Shown here: positions 7,856-14,121 of the stretch, piece by piece
Position numbering within the stretch: position 1 is the first letter of the stretch
Layout of the letters: the number at the start of each line of letters is the position of its first letter
Notes under the pieces: generated by a model
The model's database searches: none
Told to the model about the DNA's origin: nothing
Seen by the model: only the letters and a program-made list of their open reading frames with translations
NCBI GenBank assembly: GCA_024645305.1
Contig: JAHEFU010000038.1
Location: 1-16,850, forward strand
DNA: 16,850 bases
Direction of reading: 5' to 3'
From: Planctomycetales bacterium
GTDB lineage: Bacteria > 4484-113 > JAFGCY01
Translations under genes and position numbers: made by a program

Positions 7856-8731
7856 CTAGGTCCTGCGTCTGCCTGAATTCTGGGCGATGTCCAGCAGCAC
7901 ATCAGGCTGCTCGAGAGTCATGCTGCGGATCCGCTCATCGACCCAGGCCAGCACTTTGTCCAGGTGGCGTTCCGCTCCATCCACGCCAAGCAGTCGCGGA
8001 AATGTCGACTTGTTCTTTTCGATGTCCGTTGCCAGGGTCTTGCCCATCTCCCCGTCCGTACTGGTAAGGCTCAAAAGGTCGTCGCGGATCTGGAAGGCCA
8101 GGCCGATCTCACTGCCCAGTTCACCGAACAACCTGATGCGATCATCATCGCAGCCGCTGAGAATGGCCCCGAATTCACAGGTTGTGCTGAACAATGCCCC
8201 CGTCTTGCGCCTGTGCAGTTCAATCAGCTCATCCAGTCCGAGGCTTCTGCGTTCGCCTTCCAGGTCCAGCACCTGGCCTTCAACCACCATGTGCGTGGCC
8301 CGGGCGGCGGACTCCACCAATGCAAGACGCATCGCCACCGGCAGACCGTTATCATGCCGGGCAATCTGCAGGTAGGCATAGTTCGCCAGGGCATCCCCCG
8401 CCAGGACTGCAAGGGCTTCGTCAAATTCCCGGTGGACGGTTGACACGCCACGCCGCAGGCTGGCATCGTCCATGCATGGCAGGTCATCGTGGATCAGCGT
8501 GAAGGTGTGAATCAGTTCCAGGGGGGTGACCCAGGGAACCAGGCTGCCCAGCGCATCGTGCCCGCAGGCCCTGGCCACCGAGAGGGCCATCAGGGGCCTG
8601 AACAGCTTTCCCAGTCCCAGCAGGTGGCCCATGGCCTTCTGCAGTGTGGGAACGGTAACAGGTTCCAGCTGGTGTCTGAGGGTGTCCTCCAGCAGTGGCC
8701 TGTGGATATCTGAGAATTCCTGGAAATTCAC
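7856..8731 (-). CDS. ispA: Polyprenyl (farnesyl-type) diphosphate synthase, IspA-like
   Basis: An all-alpha trans-prenyltransferase that condenses isopentenyl diphosphate with allylic diphosphates, feeding undecaprenyl phosphate and quinone synthesis. The length (291) fits short-chain enzymes. The first aspartate-rich motif is intact, D82-DLPCM-D88, followed by LRRG. F77, five residues before it, is consistent with a C15 product. The second motif reads D217-DLLS221, so the usual third Asp of DDxxD is Ser; KSTFPRLLG follows as normal. The GGKRLRP substrate loop reads LGKLFRP. GTG 8731 is chosen because TATACT lies 7 nt upstream and no Shine-Dalgarno sequence is seen. It converges on mrdA with a 13-nt gap and diverges from the dehydratase. 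The product chain length is inferred. Confidence 0.92.
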   Translation of the reverse strand: MNFQEFSDIHRPLLEDTLRHQLEPVTVPTLQKAMGHLLGLGKLFRPLMALSVARACGHDALGSLVPWVTPLELIHTFTLIHDDLPCMDDASLRRGVSTVHREFDEALAVLAGDALANYAYLQIARHDNGLPVAMRLALVESAARATHMVVEGQVLDLEGERRSLGLDELIELHRRKTGALFSTTCEFGAILSGCDDDRIRLFGELGSEIGLAFQIRDDLLSLTSTDGEMGKTLATDIEKNKSTFPRLLGVDGAERHLDKVLAWVDERIRSMTLEQPDVLLDIAQNSGRRRT

Positions 8732-8747
8732 GGCGCAAAGTATATCA
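8732..8747 (-). promoter_or_regulatory. Leaderless-type extended -10 of ispA
   Basis: On the minus strand TGA-TATACT (8747-8739) forms an extended -10. A 7-nt spacer and then GTG at 8731 follow. No -35 or ribosome-binding site is evident. Confidence 0.55.
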
Positions 8748-8768
8748 GGCAGGCTGTCCGGCCGGGGC

Positions 8769-8783
8769 TGCTATGATTACCGC
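8769..8783 (+). promoter_or_regulatory. Leaderless-type extended -10 of the dehydratase gene
   Basis: TGC-TATGAT (8769-8777) forms an extended -10. A 6-nt spacer and then GTG at 8784 follow. It mirrors the ispA promoter 21 bp away on the other strand, so the 52-bp gap holds two back-to-back promoters. Confidence 0.55.
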
Positions 8784-10013
8784 GTGGACAGCTCACAGCT
8801 CGCCTCCCGCATCCTCAGTGACCGCAGCCCCCTGTTTGCTGCCGATTTCGAACGCCAGCTGCCCAGACTGCGCGGCATGCTGGCTGACCGGAATGTACTG
8901 GTACTGGGCGCAGGCGGAAGTATCGGCCGTGCCACGGCGCATGTGCTGCTGGAATGCCGGCCGCGGCGCACGATGTTCGTTGACATCAGCGAGAACAACC
9001 TTGCGGAGGTCACGCGCCAGCTGCGAAATCGCTTTCACGCGGATGCACCGGAGTTTGATAGCTGGGCCCTCGATTTCAGGGGGACTCCCTTCCGGGCAAT
9101 GCTCGAGGAGAACGACCCGGACATCATACTGAACTTCGCCGCCTTCAAGCATGTGCGTTCTGAGAAGGATCAGTACACCATTGCCGAGATGCTGCTCGTC
9201 AACACGATCGGCAACATGCTCCTGCTGGACTGGCTGCACGGCCGCAGGGGAAAGCGCCGCATGTTCGTGATCAGCACGGACAAGGCTGTCAATCCCGTAA
9301 GCTGCATGGGTGCCACGAAGCGCCTGATGGAGCGCTTGCTGTTCAGTACGGCTGCTGATCCGGGCTTTGCCGATCTGACAGTCACGACCACGCGTTTTGC
9401 CAATGTGCTGTTCAGCGATGGAAGCCTGCCCGCCAGTTTCCTCAGCCGCCTGGAACTCGGACAGCCCCTGGCCGGGCCGGATGACATAGAGCGCTACTTC
9501 ATCACACCCGAGGAGGCCGGACGCCTCTGCCTGCTGGCAGCCTGCCACGAACCGGGAGGAGAAATCCTCGTACCGGCCATGCGCCCCGCAGACCTGATGA
9601 AGTTCGACGAGATTGCCCGACGCTTGCTCCAACTGCGTGGTTATGAAATGAAGAATTACGGCACAGATACGGAAGCGGCATTTGCCGGTTTCCAAACGGA
9701 CACGGCAGCCGGCAGCTACCCCTGCCTGTTCAGTCCGAGCACGACCAGCGGTGAAAAGAGTTATGAGGAGTTCGTGGAAGTCGGAGAAACTGAGGTCCCC
9801 GACCAGCCATATGCTGAGATTCGCAGCATTGCATCTGAGCCGCGCGTGGAATTTGCGGAGCTGCGCAGGCAACTTACTGTCCTGAACCAGTTGATTTGCG
9901 ATCCTCCTGCTCTGTCCTCGCTTGGCAAGGCCGGGATTGTGAAAAGGATCGCCGAATTAGTCCCATCCTTCCGTCATATTGAGACGGGATTGAATCTGGA
10001 TCGCAGGATTTAA
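8784..10013 (+). CDS. Soluble nucleotide-sugar 4,6-dehydratase (CapD/WbpM/FlaA1 family, SMK type)
   Basis: A 409-residue extended short-chain dehydrogenase/reductase of the Polysacc_synt_2 type, which makes 4-keto-6-deoxy sugars from UDP- or GDP-HexNAc for surface glycans. It has an NAD(P)-binding loop G42-AGGSI-G48, NFAAFKHV, S164-TDKAVNP and then M175-GAT-K179. The Tyr of the usual YxxxK is Met, as reported for the large homologue WbpM (SMK in place of SYK). Unlike WbpM it has no membrane domain, only 36 residues before the Rossmann loop. TTTRFANVLFSDGS and the C-terminal ELVPSFRHIETG resemble dehydratases of nonulosonic (legionaminic-type) clusters. The frame is open to 8526, but that part is antisense to ispA; GTG 8784 is chosen from the protein beginning and the -10 at 8772-8777. 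The exact substrate is not determinable. Confidence 0.85.
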   Translation: MDSSQLASRILSDRSPLFAADFERQLPRLRGMLADRNVLVLGAGGSIGRATAHVLLECRPRRTMFVDISENNLAEVTRQLRNRFHADAPEFDSWALDFRGTPFRAMLEENDPDIILNFAAFKHVRSEKDQYTIAEMLLVNTIGNMLLLDWLHGRRGKRRMFVISTDKAVNPVSCMGATKRLMERLLFSTAADPGFADLTVTTTRFANVLFSDGSLPASFLSRLELGQPLAGPDDIERYFITPEEAGRLCLLAACHEPGGEILVPAMRPADLMKFDEIARRLLQLRGYEMKNYGTDTEAAFAGFQTDTAAGSYPCLFSPSTTSGEKSYEEFVEVGETEVPDQPYAEIRSIASEPRVEFAELRRQLTVLNQLICDPPALSSLGKAGIVKRIAELVPSFRHIETGLNLDRRI

Positions 10014-10142
10014 TGTCCAAGCGGTACCCTGCAATCAGTGGGATGGATGTTAAAACATCAGTAGGCTGCTTACTCTACTTGAGTAAACAGCGATAATTAA
10101 CATATAATCCACAGGCATCAGTCCCTGGTGCAACAGGAATCC
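10014..10142 (+). promoter_or_regulatory. Intergenic control region upstream of the CBS nucleotidyltransferase
   Basis: This 129-nt gap is AT-richer than its surroundings and contains a promoter. TTGAGT (10079-10084) and a perfect TATAAT (10103-10108) are 18 nt apart, which puts the start near 10115 and gives a leader of about 28 nt. Two inverted repeats lie at the upstream side: GATGTT-AA-AACATC (10046-10059) and TTACTC-TACTT-GAGTAA (10070-10086). The second covers the -35, so it is a candidate operator. AGGA (10135-10138) lies 4 nt before ATG 10143. Confidence 0.6.
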
Positions 10143-11309
10143 ATGGCCATCACAACAAATGATCCGCGGGAAGCAGTTGCATTGGTCCCCCCGGACCTGC
10201 CCGTTTCCGAACTGAGCGCAATTCTCGCGGCCAATACAACCGGACACGCAGTGATATGCGATGAAGGCAGATATATCGGCCTGGTGACACATGCCCAGAT
10301 CAAGGAAATTGAATCGGGCAACGGAACCGGCAGCCTGCCTGTCGGAAACCTTCCGAGCCTGGAGTCTCCGATGCTCCCGGAGCACAGCTCCCCACTGGCG
10401 ATCCGCCACTTCCTCAGCCGCGAAAGTACGGAATACATTCCCTTCGTCAATCGCCAGGGCCACATGACAGCGGTCATGAGCAGGGGCGAGGCACTGCGCA
10501 ACGGACTGTATAACAATGCCGCTGTGATCATGGCCGGTGGATTTGGAGTGCGCCTGCGACCGATCACTGACAGTATCCCCAAGCCCATGGTTCCTTTGGT
10601 GGATGGCAGGATGATCGACCGCATCATCAACCACTTGCTGGACTGCGGGTTCTACCGTTTCTACGTCGCCGTGCACTACATGAAGGAGATGATCATGGAT
10701 TATCTCGGTGACGGCAGCGACAGGGGCATCGAAATCCGTTACATAGTTGAGGAAACACCGCAGGGGACAGCGGGCAGCCTGCGGACCCTGATCAATCAGG
10801 AAAGCCTGCCGATCGTGGTCACCAATGGTGACGTGATAACCAACCAGCGCTTCGGTGACATTCTGCGCTTCCACAAGGGCAACCGGGCTGATATTACCGT
10901 GGTCTGCCGGGAGGACGGGGTCAACATCAGTTATGGTGTCGTGGAAAGCGATGAACAGGGCAACCTGCTGGACATCAATGAAAAACCGCGCCTGAACTAC
11001 CTGATCAATACCGGCATGTACATCATCAACCCCGGTGTGTTTGAAAATGTCCCGGAAAAGAAGTGCTTCATGACGGATGTGATTGCCGCCACCCGTGAGC
11101 AGGGCGGCTCCGTGAAGGTCTTCCAGTGCCATGAATACTGGCGTGACGTGGGCACCATCGACTGCTACGCGCAGGTCATCAAGGACATCAAGAGTGGTCT
11201 CGTGCGCAACCTGCCTCCCATCCTCCCCAGCACCGGGCATTCAGATGAACTGCATGGCGGGAAGATCAGCCACGAGGAAATGCTGGAATCCATCAACAGC
11301 CGTAACTGA
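10143..11309 (+). CDS. CBS-domain sugar-1-phosphate nucleotidyltransferase
   Basis: A 388-residue enzyme that activates a sugar-1-phosphate as an NDP-sugar. Residues 1-120 look like a pair of CBS modules (VSELSAILAANTTGHAVICD and SSPLAIRHFLSRESTEYIPF), which often sense adenine nucleotides. The NTP_transferase domain starts at V128-IMAGGFGVRLRP and continues with PKPMVPL, ETPQGTAGSL, VVTNGDVI, INTGMYIINP and YWRDVGTIDCY. CBS plus this fold is the architecture of PtmE-type glucosamine-1-phosphate guanylyltransferases of the Campylobacter legionaminic acid pathway, which fits the dehydratase upstream; the substrate is inferred. The frame begins at GTG 10128, but ATG 10143 is better placed relative to AGGA 10135-10138. 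It has its own promoter, so it need not be co-transcribed with the dehydratase. Confidence 0.85.
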   Translation: MAITTNDPREAVALVPPDLPVSELSAILAANTTGHAVICDEGRYIGLVTHAQIKEIESGNGTGSLPVGNLPSLESPMLPEHSSPLAIRHFLSRESTEYIPFVNRQGHMTAVMSRGEALRNGLYNNAAVIMAGGFGVRLRPITDSIPKPMVPLVDGRMIDRIINHLLDCGFYRFYVAVHYMKEMIMDYLGDGSDRGIEIRYIVEETPQGTAGSLRTLINQESLPIVVTNGDVITNQRFGDILRFHKGNRADITVVCREDGVNISYGVVESDEQGNLLDINEKPRLNYLINTGMYIINPGVFENVPEKKCFMTDVIAATREQGGSVKVFQCHEYWRDVGTIDCYAQVIKDIKSGLVRNLPPILPSTGHSDELHGGKISHEEMLESINSRN

Positions 11310-11352
11310 CTGTAGCCAGCCGGCGGCGATTCTGGTACAATCCTGCACCCTC

Positions 11353-11380
11353 TTTACAGCGGGGCAAGGTGCTGTATAAT
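11353..11380 (+). promoter_or_regulatory. Sigma70-type promoter of the rpsP operon
   Basis: TTTACA (11353-11358) and TATAAT (11375-11380) are separated by 16 nt. The predicted start near 11387 leaves a short leader before ATG 11411, with a purine-rich AGGAAACAGGAA just upstream of the codon. Confidence 0.7.
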
Positions 11381-11410
11381 ACAAGGTTCAATCCAGCAGG
11401 AAACAGGAAC

Positions 11411-11662
11411 ATGGCAGTAAAGATCAGACTGATGCGTATCGGCAAGACCAAGCAGCCCAGCTACCGGGTGGTTGTCAAGGAAGCGCGTACCCCGCGCAGT
11501 GGCAAGTACATCGAGCAGGTCGGCTTCTACAATCCGCTCACGGAGCCCGCTGATGTGCGCCTCGAGGAGGAGCGCATCAAGTACTGGCTGGGCGTGGGTG
11601 CACAGCCGACGGAGCGTGTCCGCACGCTCATCACCAAGAACACATCCCTCGAGCTCAAGTAA
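11411..11662 (+). CDS. rpsP: Small ribosomal subunit protein S16
   Basis: An 83-residue protein that binds 16S rRNA and helps order the 30S assembly pathway. The N-terminus MAVKIRLMRIGKTKQPSYRV, the GKYIEQVGFYNPL segment and the RIKYWLGVGAQPTERVRTLI segment are diagnostic, and the length matches the family. The frame is open 14 codons further upstream, but that part overlaps the promoter; ATG 11411 is the conserved start, with AGGAA nearby. It is the first gene of rpsP-khpA-rimM-trmD and lies 3 nt before khpA. Confidence 0.98.
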   Translation: MAVKIRLMRIGKTKQPSYRVVVKEARTPRSGKYIEQVGFYNPLTEPADVRLEEERIKYWLGVGAQPTERVRTLITKNTSLELK

Positions 11663-11665
11663 ATC

Positions 11666-11920
11666 ATGTACGGTAACCGTGACTCACAGCTGTTTGACTA
11701 CCTGACACAGATCGTCAAGCAGTTCGTGGACAAGCCCGAAGACGTCTCGATCCACGATGAGTTCGGCCCGATGGGCCTGCTGATCCAGATCAAGGTTGAT
11801 CCGGACGACGTCGGCAAGGTGATCGGCAAGGAAGGCCGGATCATCAACGCCATCCGACAGATCCTCAAGGCTGCCGGGGGCAAGACCACCCGCCGCTTCA
11901 AGATCGACCTGGTTTCCTGA
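11666..11920 (+). CDS. khpA: RNA-binding KH-domain protein KhpA
   Basis: An 84-residue single KH-domain protein (YlqC/KhpA family). The GxxG loop that contacts RNA reads VIGKEGRIINAIR, with G54-KEG57. KhpA pairs with KhpB/EloR in Gram-positive bacteria and affects cell elongation and small-RNA or mRNA control. The partner and role in this organism are unknown. It lies 3 nt after rpsP and 2 nt before rimM, as in many Gram-positive and other non-gammaproteobacterial genomes. No Shine-Dalgarno sequence is visible, so translation is probably coupled to rpsP. Confidence 0.93.
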   Translation: MYGNRDSQLFDYLTQIVKQFVDKPEDVSIHDEFGPMGLLIQIKVDPDDVGKVIGKEGRIINAIRQILKAAGGKTTRRFKIDLVS

Positions 11921-11922
11921 AC

Positions 11923-12438
11923 ATGCCGCTGGTCCGCGTCGGCAGTATCCGCAGGCCGCACGGTGTAAAGGGCCAGCTGAAGTGTGACTACCGCACCGAC
12001 CACCCCGAATGGCTCGCCCAGCGCAGCCACTACCTCGTCCATGACCACCGCAGTGGCGAAACCCTGCAGCTGGCGGTCGGCTCAATCGAGCAGCTCCCGG
12101 ACTTCTTCCTGATCAAGTTCGACGGCATAGAGAATCCTGAGGATGGCCAGCGACTGAATGGCTGGGACCTGATGTACAGCGTGGAGCGTGGCGTACTGCC
12201 GCGGGAGGAAGGCGAAGTCTACTTCTTCGAACTGGAGGGCATGGAAGTCCGCACCAGCACAGGGGATGTTGTCGGTCGCGTGGTGGACATTGCAGAAACC
12301 GGTGCCGGGATGTTTCTTGAGGTGGCCGGCGAGAAGTCCATCCTGATCCCCTTCAACATGGAGCATGTGCCCGAGCTGTACCTTGCGGAGGGCTACATGG
12401 TGTCGGATTACAGCCTGCTATCCAGGGACAACCGGTAA
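11923..12438 (+). CDS. rimM: Ribosome maturation factor RimM
   Basis: A 171-residue 30S assembly factor that acts on the head region and binds S19. The N-terminal domain has the typical RVGSIRRPHGVKGQLK start. The C-terminal PRC-barrel begins near GEVYFFELEGMEVRT and ends with ILIPFNMEHVPELYLAEGYM. The length is normal. It starts 2 nt after khpA with no clear Shine-Dalgarno sequence, and its stop overlaps the trmD start by one base (TAATG), so translational coupling along the operon is likely. Confidence 0.97.
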   Translation: MPLVRVGSIRRPHGVKGQLKCDYRTDHPEWLAQRSHYLVHDHRSGETLQLAVGSIEQLPDFFLIKFDGIENPEDGQRLNGWDLMYSVERGVLPREEGEVYFFELEGMEVRTSTGDVVGRVVDIAETGAGMFLEVAGEKSILIPFNMEHVPELYLAEGYMVSDYSLLSRDNR

Positions 12439-13154
12439 TGAAGTTCCATGTCCTGTCGATCTTTCCTGACTTTGTGCTGGATGTATTCAATTACGGCGTG
12501 GTCCGCCGGGGAGTCGAGGCTGGACTGATAGAGCATGCCGTCCATGACCTGCGCGAATACACCACAGACCGTCACCGCTCGACTGATGACATGCCATTCG
12601 GGGGTGGACCTGGGATGGTGATGCGCTGCGAGCCGATCTATGCGGCCGTTGAGGCCATCCGTGCAGATCATCCCTCTCCCCTGCCTCTCATCTACACCTC
12701 ACCCGCCGGAGAGCCATTCACCCAGCAGATGGCAGAGGAGCTGGCAGTCGGACCGGACCTGCTTCTCTTGTGTGGGAGGTACGAAGGAGTTGACCAGCGC
12801 GTGCTGGACAACCTGGTGGATCGCGAGATCAGCCTGGGGGACTACGTGCTCAGCGGCGGAGAACTGCCCGTCATGAGCCTGATAGATGCCGTATCAAGAC
12901 TGGTCCCGGGCGTTGTCGGTGACAGCCAGAGCGTCCACCAGGAGAGTTTCACGAGTGGACTGCTGGACTGGCCGCACTATACGCGTCCCGAGAATTTCCG
13001 CGATCTGGATGTGCCGGAGGTCCTGCTCAGCGGCCATCATGCCAACATTGACAGCTGGCGGGCGGAGCAGGCCCTGATCATGACATTCAGGCGCCGGCCG
13101 GAGCTTCTCAGTCCTGAGCAACTGCTGCGGGCAAAACAAATCCTCGGACTATGA
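12438..13154 (+). CDS. trmD: tRNA (guanine-N1)-methyltransferase TrmD
   Basis: A 238-residue SPOUT-class methyltransferase that makes m1G37 in tRNAs with G36 and so prevents +1 frameshifting. The N-terminus MKFHVLSIFPDFV, the segment MPFGGGPGMVM, the knot loop C112-GRYEGVD119 and Y136-VLSGGELP144 (S-adenosylmethionine-binding trefoil knot) are all conserved. The C-terminus matches the short tail of family members. AGGGA (12424-12428) lies 9 nt before the start, and the ATG overlaps the rimM stop by one base. Confidence 0.98.
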   Translation: MKFHVLSIFPDFVLDVFNYGVVRRGVEAGLIEHAVHDLREYTTDRHRSTDDMPFGGGPGMVMRCEPIYAAVEAIRADHPSPLPLIYTSPAGEPFTQQMAEELAVGPDLLLLCGRYEGVDQRVLDNLVDREISLGDYVLSGGELPVMSLIDAVSRLVPGVVGDSQSVHQESFTSGLLDWPHYTRPENFRDLDVPEVLLSGHHANIDSWRAEQALIMTFRRRPELLSPEQLLRAKQILGL

Positions 13155-13165
13155 CGTCCGACCTT

Positions 13166-13193
13166 TTGACAGTCGCATTGAATGGGATGTAAT
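13166..13193 (+). promoter_or_regulatory. Promoter candidate before lepB1
   Basis: A perfect TTGACA (13166-13171) is separated by 16 nt from TGTAAT (13188-13193), which ends 4 nt before ATG 13198. The start would then be at or within the first codon, giving a near-leaderless mRNA. Read-through from trmD, with GGGA at 13184-13187 as a ribosome site, is an alternative. Confidence 0.5.
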
Positions 13194-13197
13194 TGGT

Positions 13198-14007
13198 ATG
13201 AGCAAACAGCAGGTTTCCTTTGACAGGCAGAAGGCCCCGGCACGGTCCGGGAGCAGGATTGAACTGGCCTTCGTCAGCGCGGAGGACAGCCCCCTGTCCC
13301 TGCAGCTTTCCGGTCCGGCCAGCTTCAGTGATTCCAGGGCAGTCAGAAGACTTGAGCTGGACGCAGCATCACAGCACAATGTGCCTATCCATTCCCTGGG
13401 CCGCCCCGGGAAGGTGATCCTGCGGATCAACGGCAACCGCCATATCCTGCGCTTCGAGCCGGCCAGCCTGCTGCAGGGCCTGGTCCATGAATGGCTGCCG
13501 ACACTGGGCATGTCTATGGTGCTGGCGCTCGTCCTGCGCAGTTTTGCCTTTGCCAGTTACTACGTACCGAGTCAGTCCATGGAAAGCACCCTGCATCCTG
13601 GGGACAAGTTCATTGCTGAGAAGTTCAGCACAAAAGTGCTCAACCGTACTCCGGAACGAGGCGAGATTGTGATTTTTCACCATCCGGAGCACCAGGCGGA
13701 AACATGGGTCAAGCGCGTGATCGGCCTGCCCGGCGACCTGGTCGAGATCCGCAATGGCAGGGTCTGGATCAACAACCGGCTGATTGAAGAGGATTACATC
13801 AAGGAAGCACCTATCAATGACTACGGCCCGGTCAGTGTTCCCCCGGGCAACTATTTTGTGATGGGCGACAACCGCAACAATTCGCTGGACAGCCGCTTCT
13901 GGGGTTACCTGCCCGAGCAGTACCTGGAAGGCAGCCCGGTGCTGGTTTTCTGGCCGCCGCAGAATGCGCGCGCCCTGCACACGCCGCAGCAGTCGAATGA
14001 GCAATAA
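13198..14007 (+). CDS. lepB: Signal peptidase I, first copy (LepB1)
   Basis: A 269-residue membrane serine protease that removes signal peptides from exported proteins. It has one membrane helix (about 100-121), then VPSQS127-MESTLHPGD with the nucleophile S127, WVK172-RVIGLPGD with the general-base lysine, and YFVMGDNRNNSLDSRFWG. Before the helix there is a cytoplasmic domain of about 95 residues of unknown function. The same domain occurs in the second copy downstream, with SFS-S, RPG and a QGL..EW.PT block shared. The topology (one helix plus N-terminal domain) differs from the two-helix E. coli enzyme. It lies 43 nt after trmD, with its own promoter candidate. Confidence 0.94.
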   Translation: MSKQQVSFDRQKAPARSGSRIELAFVSAEDSPLSLQLSGPASFSDSRAVRRLELDAASQHNVPIHSLGRPGKVILRINGNRHILRFEPASLLQGLVHEWLPTLGMSMVLALVLRSFAFASYYVPSQSMESTLHPGDKFIAEKFSTKVLNRTPERGEIVIFHHPEHQAETWVKRVIGLPGDLVEIRNGRVWINNRLIEEDYIKEAPINDYGPVSVPPGNYFVMGDNRNNSLDSRFWGYLPEQYLEGSPVLVFWPPQNARALHTPQQSNEQ

Positions 14008-14021
14008 ATTGCTCCGGCAAC

Positions 14022-14049
14022 TTGAAATCCAGCGGGATTATGCTAGAAT
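14022..14049 (+). promoter_or_regulatory. Extended -10 sigma70-type promoter of rplS
   Basis: TTGAAA (14022-14027) and TAGAAT (14044-14049) are 16 nt apart, and TGC directly precedes the -10 to give an extended element. The predicted start is near 14056, which gives a leader of about 66 nt. This lets L19 and LepB2 be made separately from the rpsP operon. Confidence 0.68.
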
Positions 14050-14055
14050 TTCTGG

Positions 14056-14121
14056 CTCACGGGGCAAGCTCCGTCCTTTGCGCACCTGCCCGTTTCGACG
14101 GCGCAGACAGGAGACCTAAAG
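14056..14121 (+). promoter_or_regulatory. Structured rplS 5' leader
   Basis: The leader holds two hairpins. The first is ACGGGG-CAAG-CTCCGT (14059-14074, one G-U pair). The second is CCGT-TTCG-ACGG (14090-14101), with a UUCG-type tetraloop, enclosed by TGCGC/GCGCA (14079-14083 with 14101-14105). The ribosome site GGAG follows about 7 nt before ATG 14122. Such a leader could be a ribosomal-protein autoregulatory element; this is inference. Confidence 0.45.

Noticed and set aside
8526..8783. N-terminal extension of the dehydratase
   Set aside because: It is antisense to ispA and low-complexity; the Rossmann domain begins properly after GTG 8784.
8793..9872. Minus-strand open frame opposite the dehydratase gene
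   Set aside because: It is a shadow of a well-supported SDR gene; the predicted protein is low in hydrophobic core pattern and has no motif.
10050..11240. Long minus-strand open frame opposite the nucleotidyltransferase gene
   Set aside because: It lies antisense to a gene with clear family motifs, has no recognisable domain, and is explained by GC-rich codon bias.
11312..11338. GTAGCCAG/CTGGTAC hairpin as a terminator of the nucleotidyltransferase gene
   Set aside because: The stem has a bulge and a 12-nt loop with no T tract; evidence is too weak.
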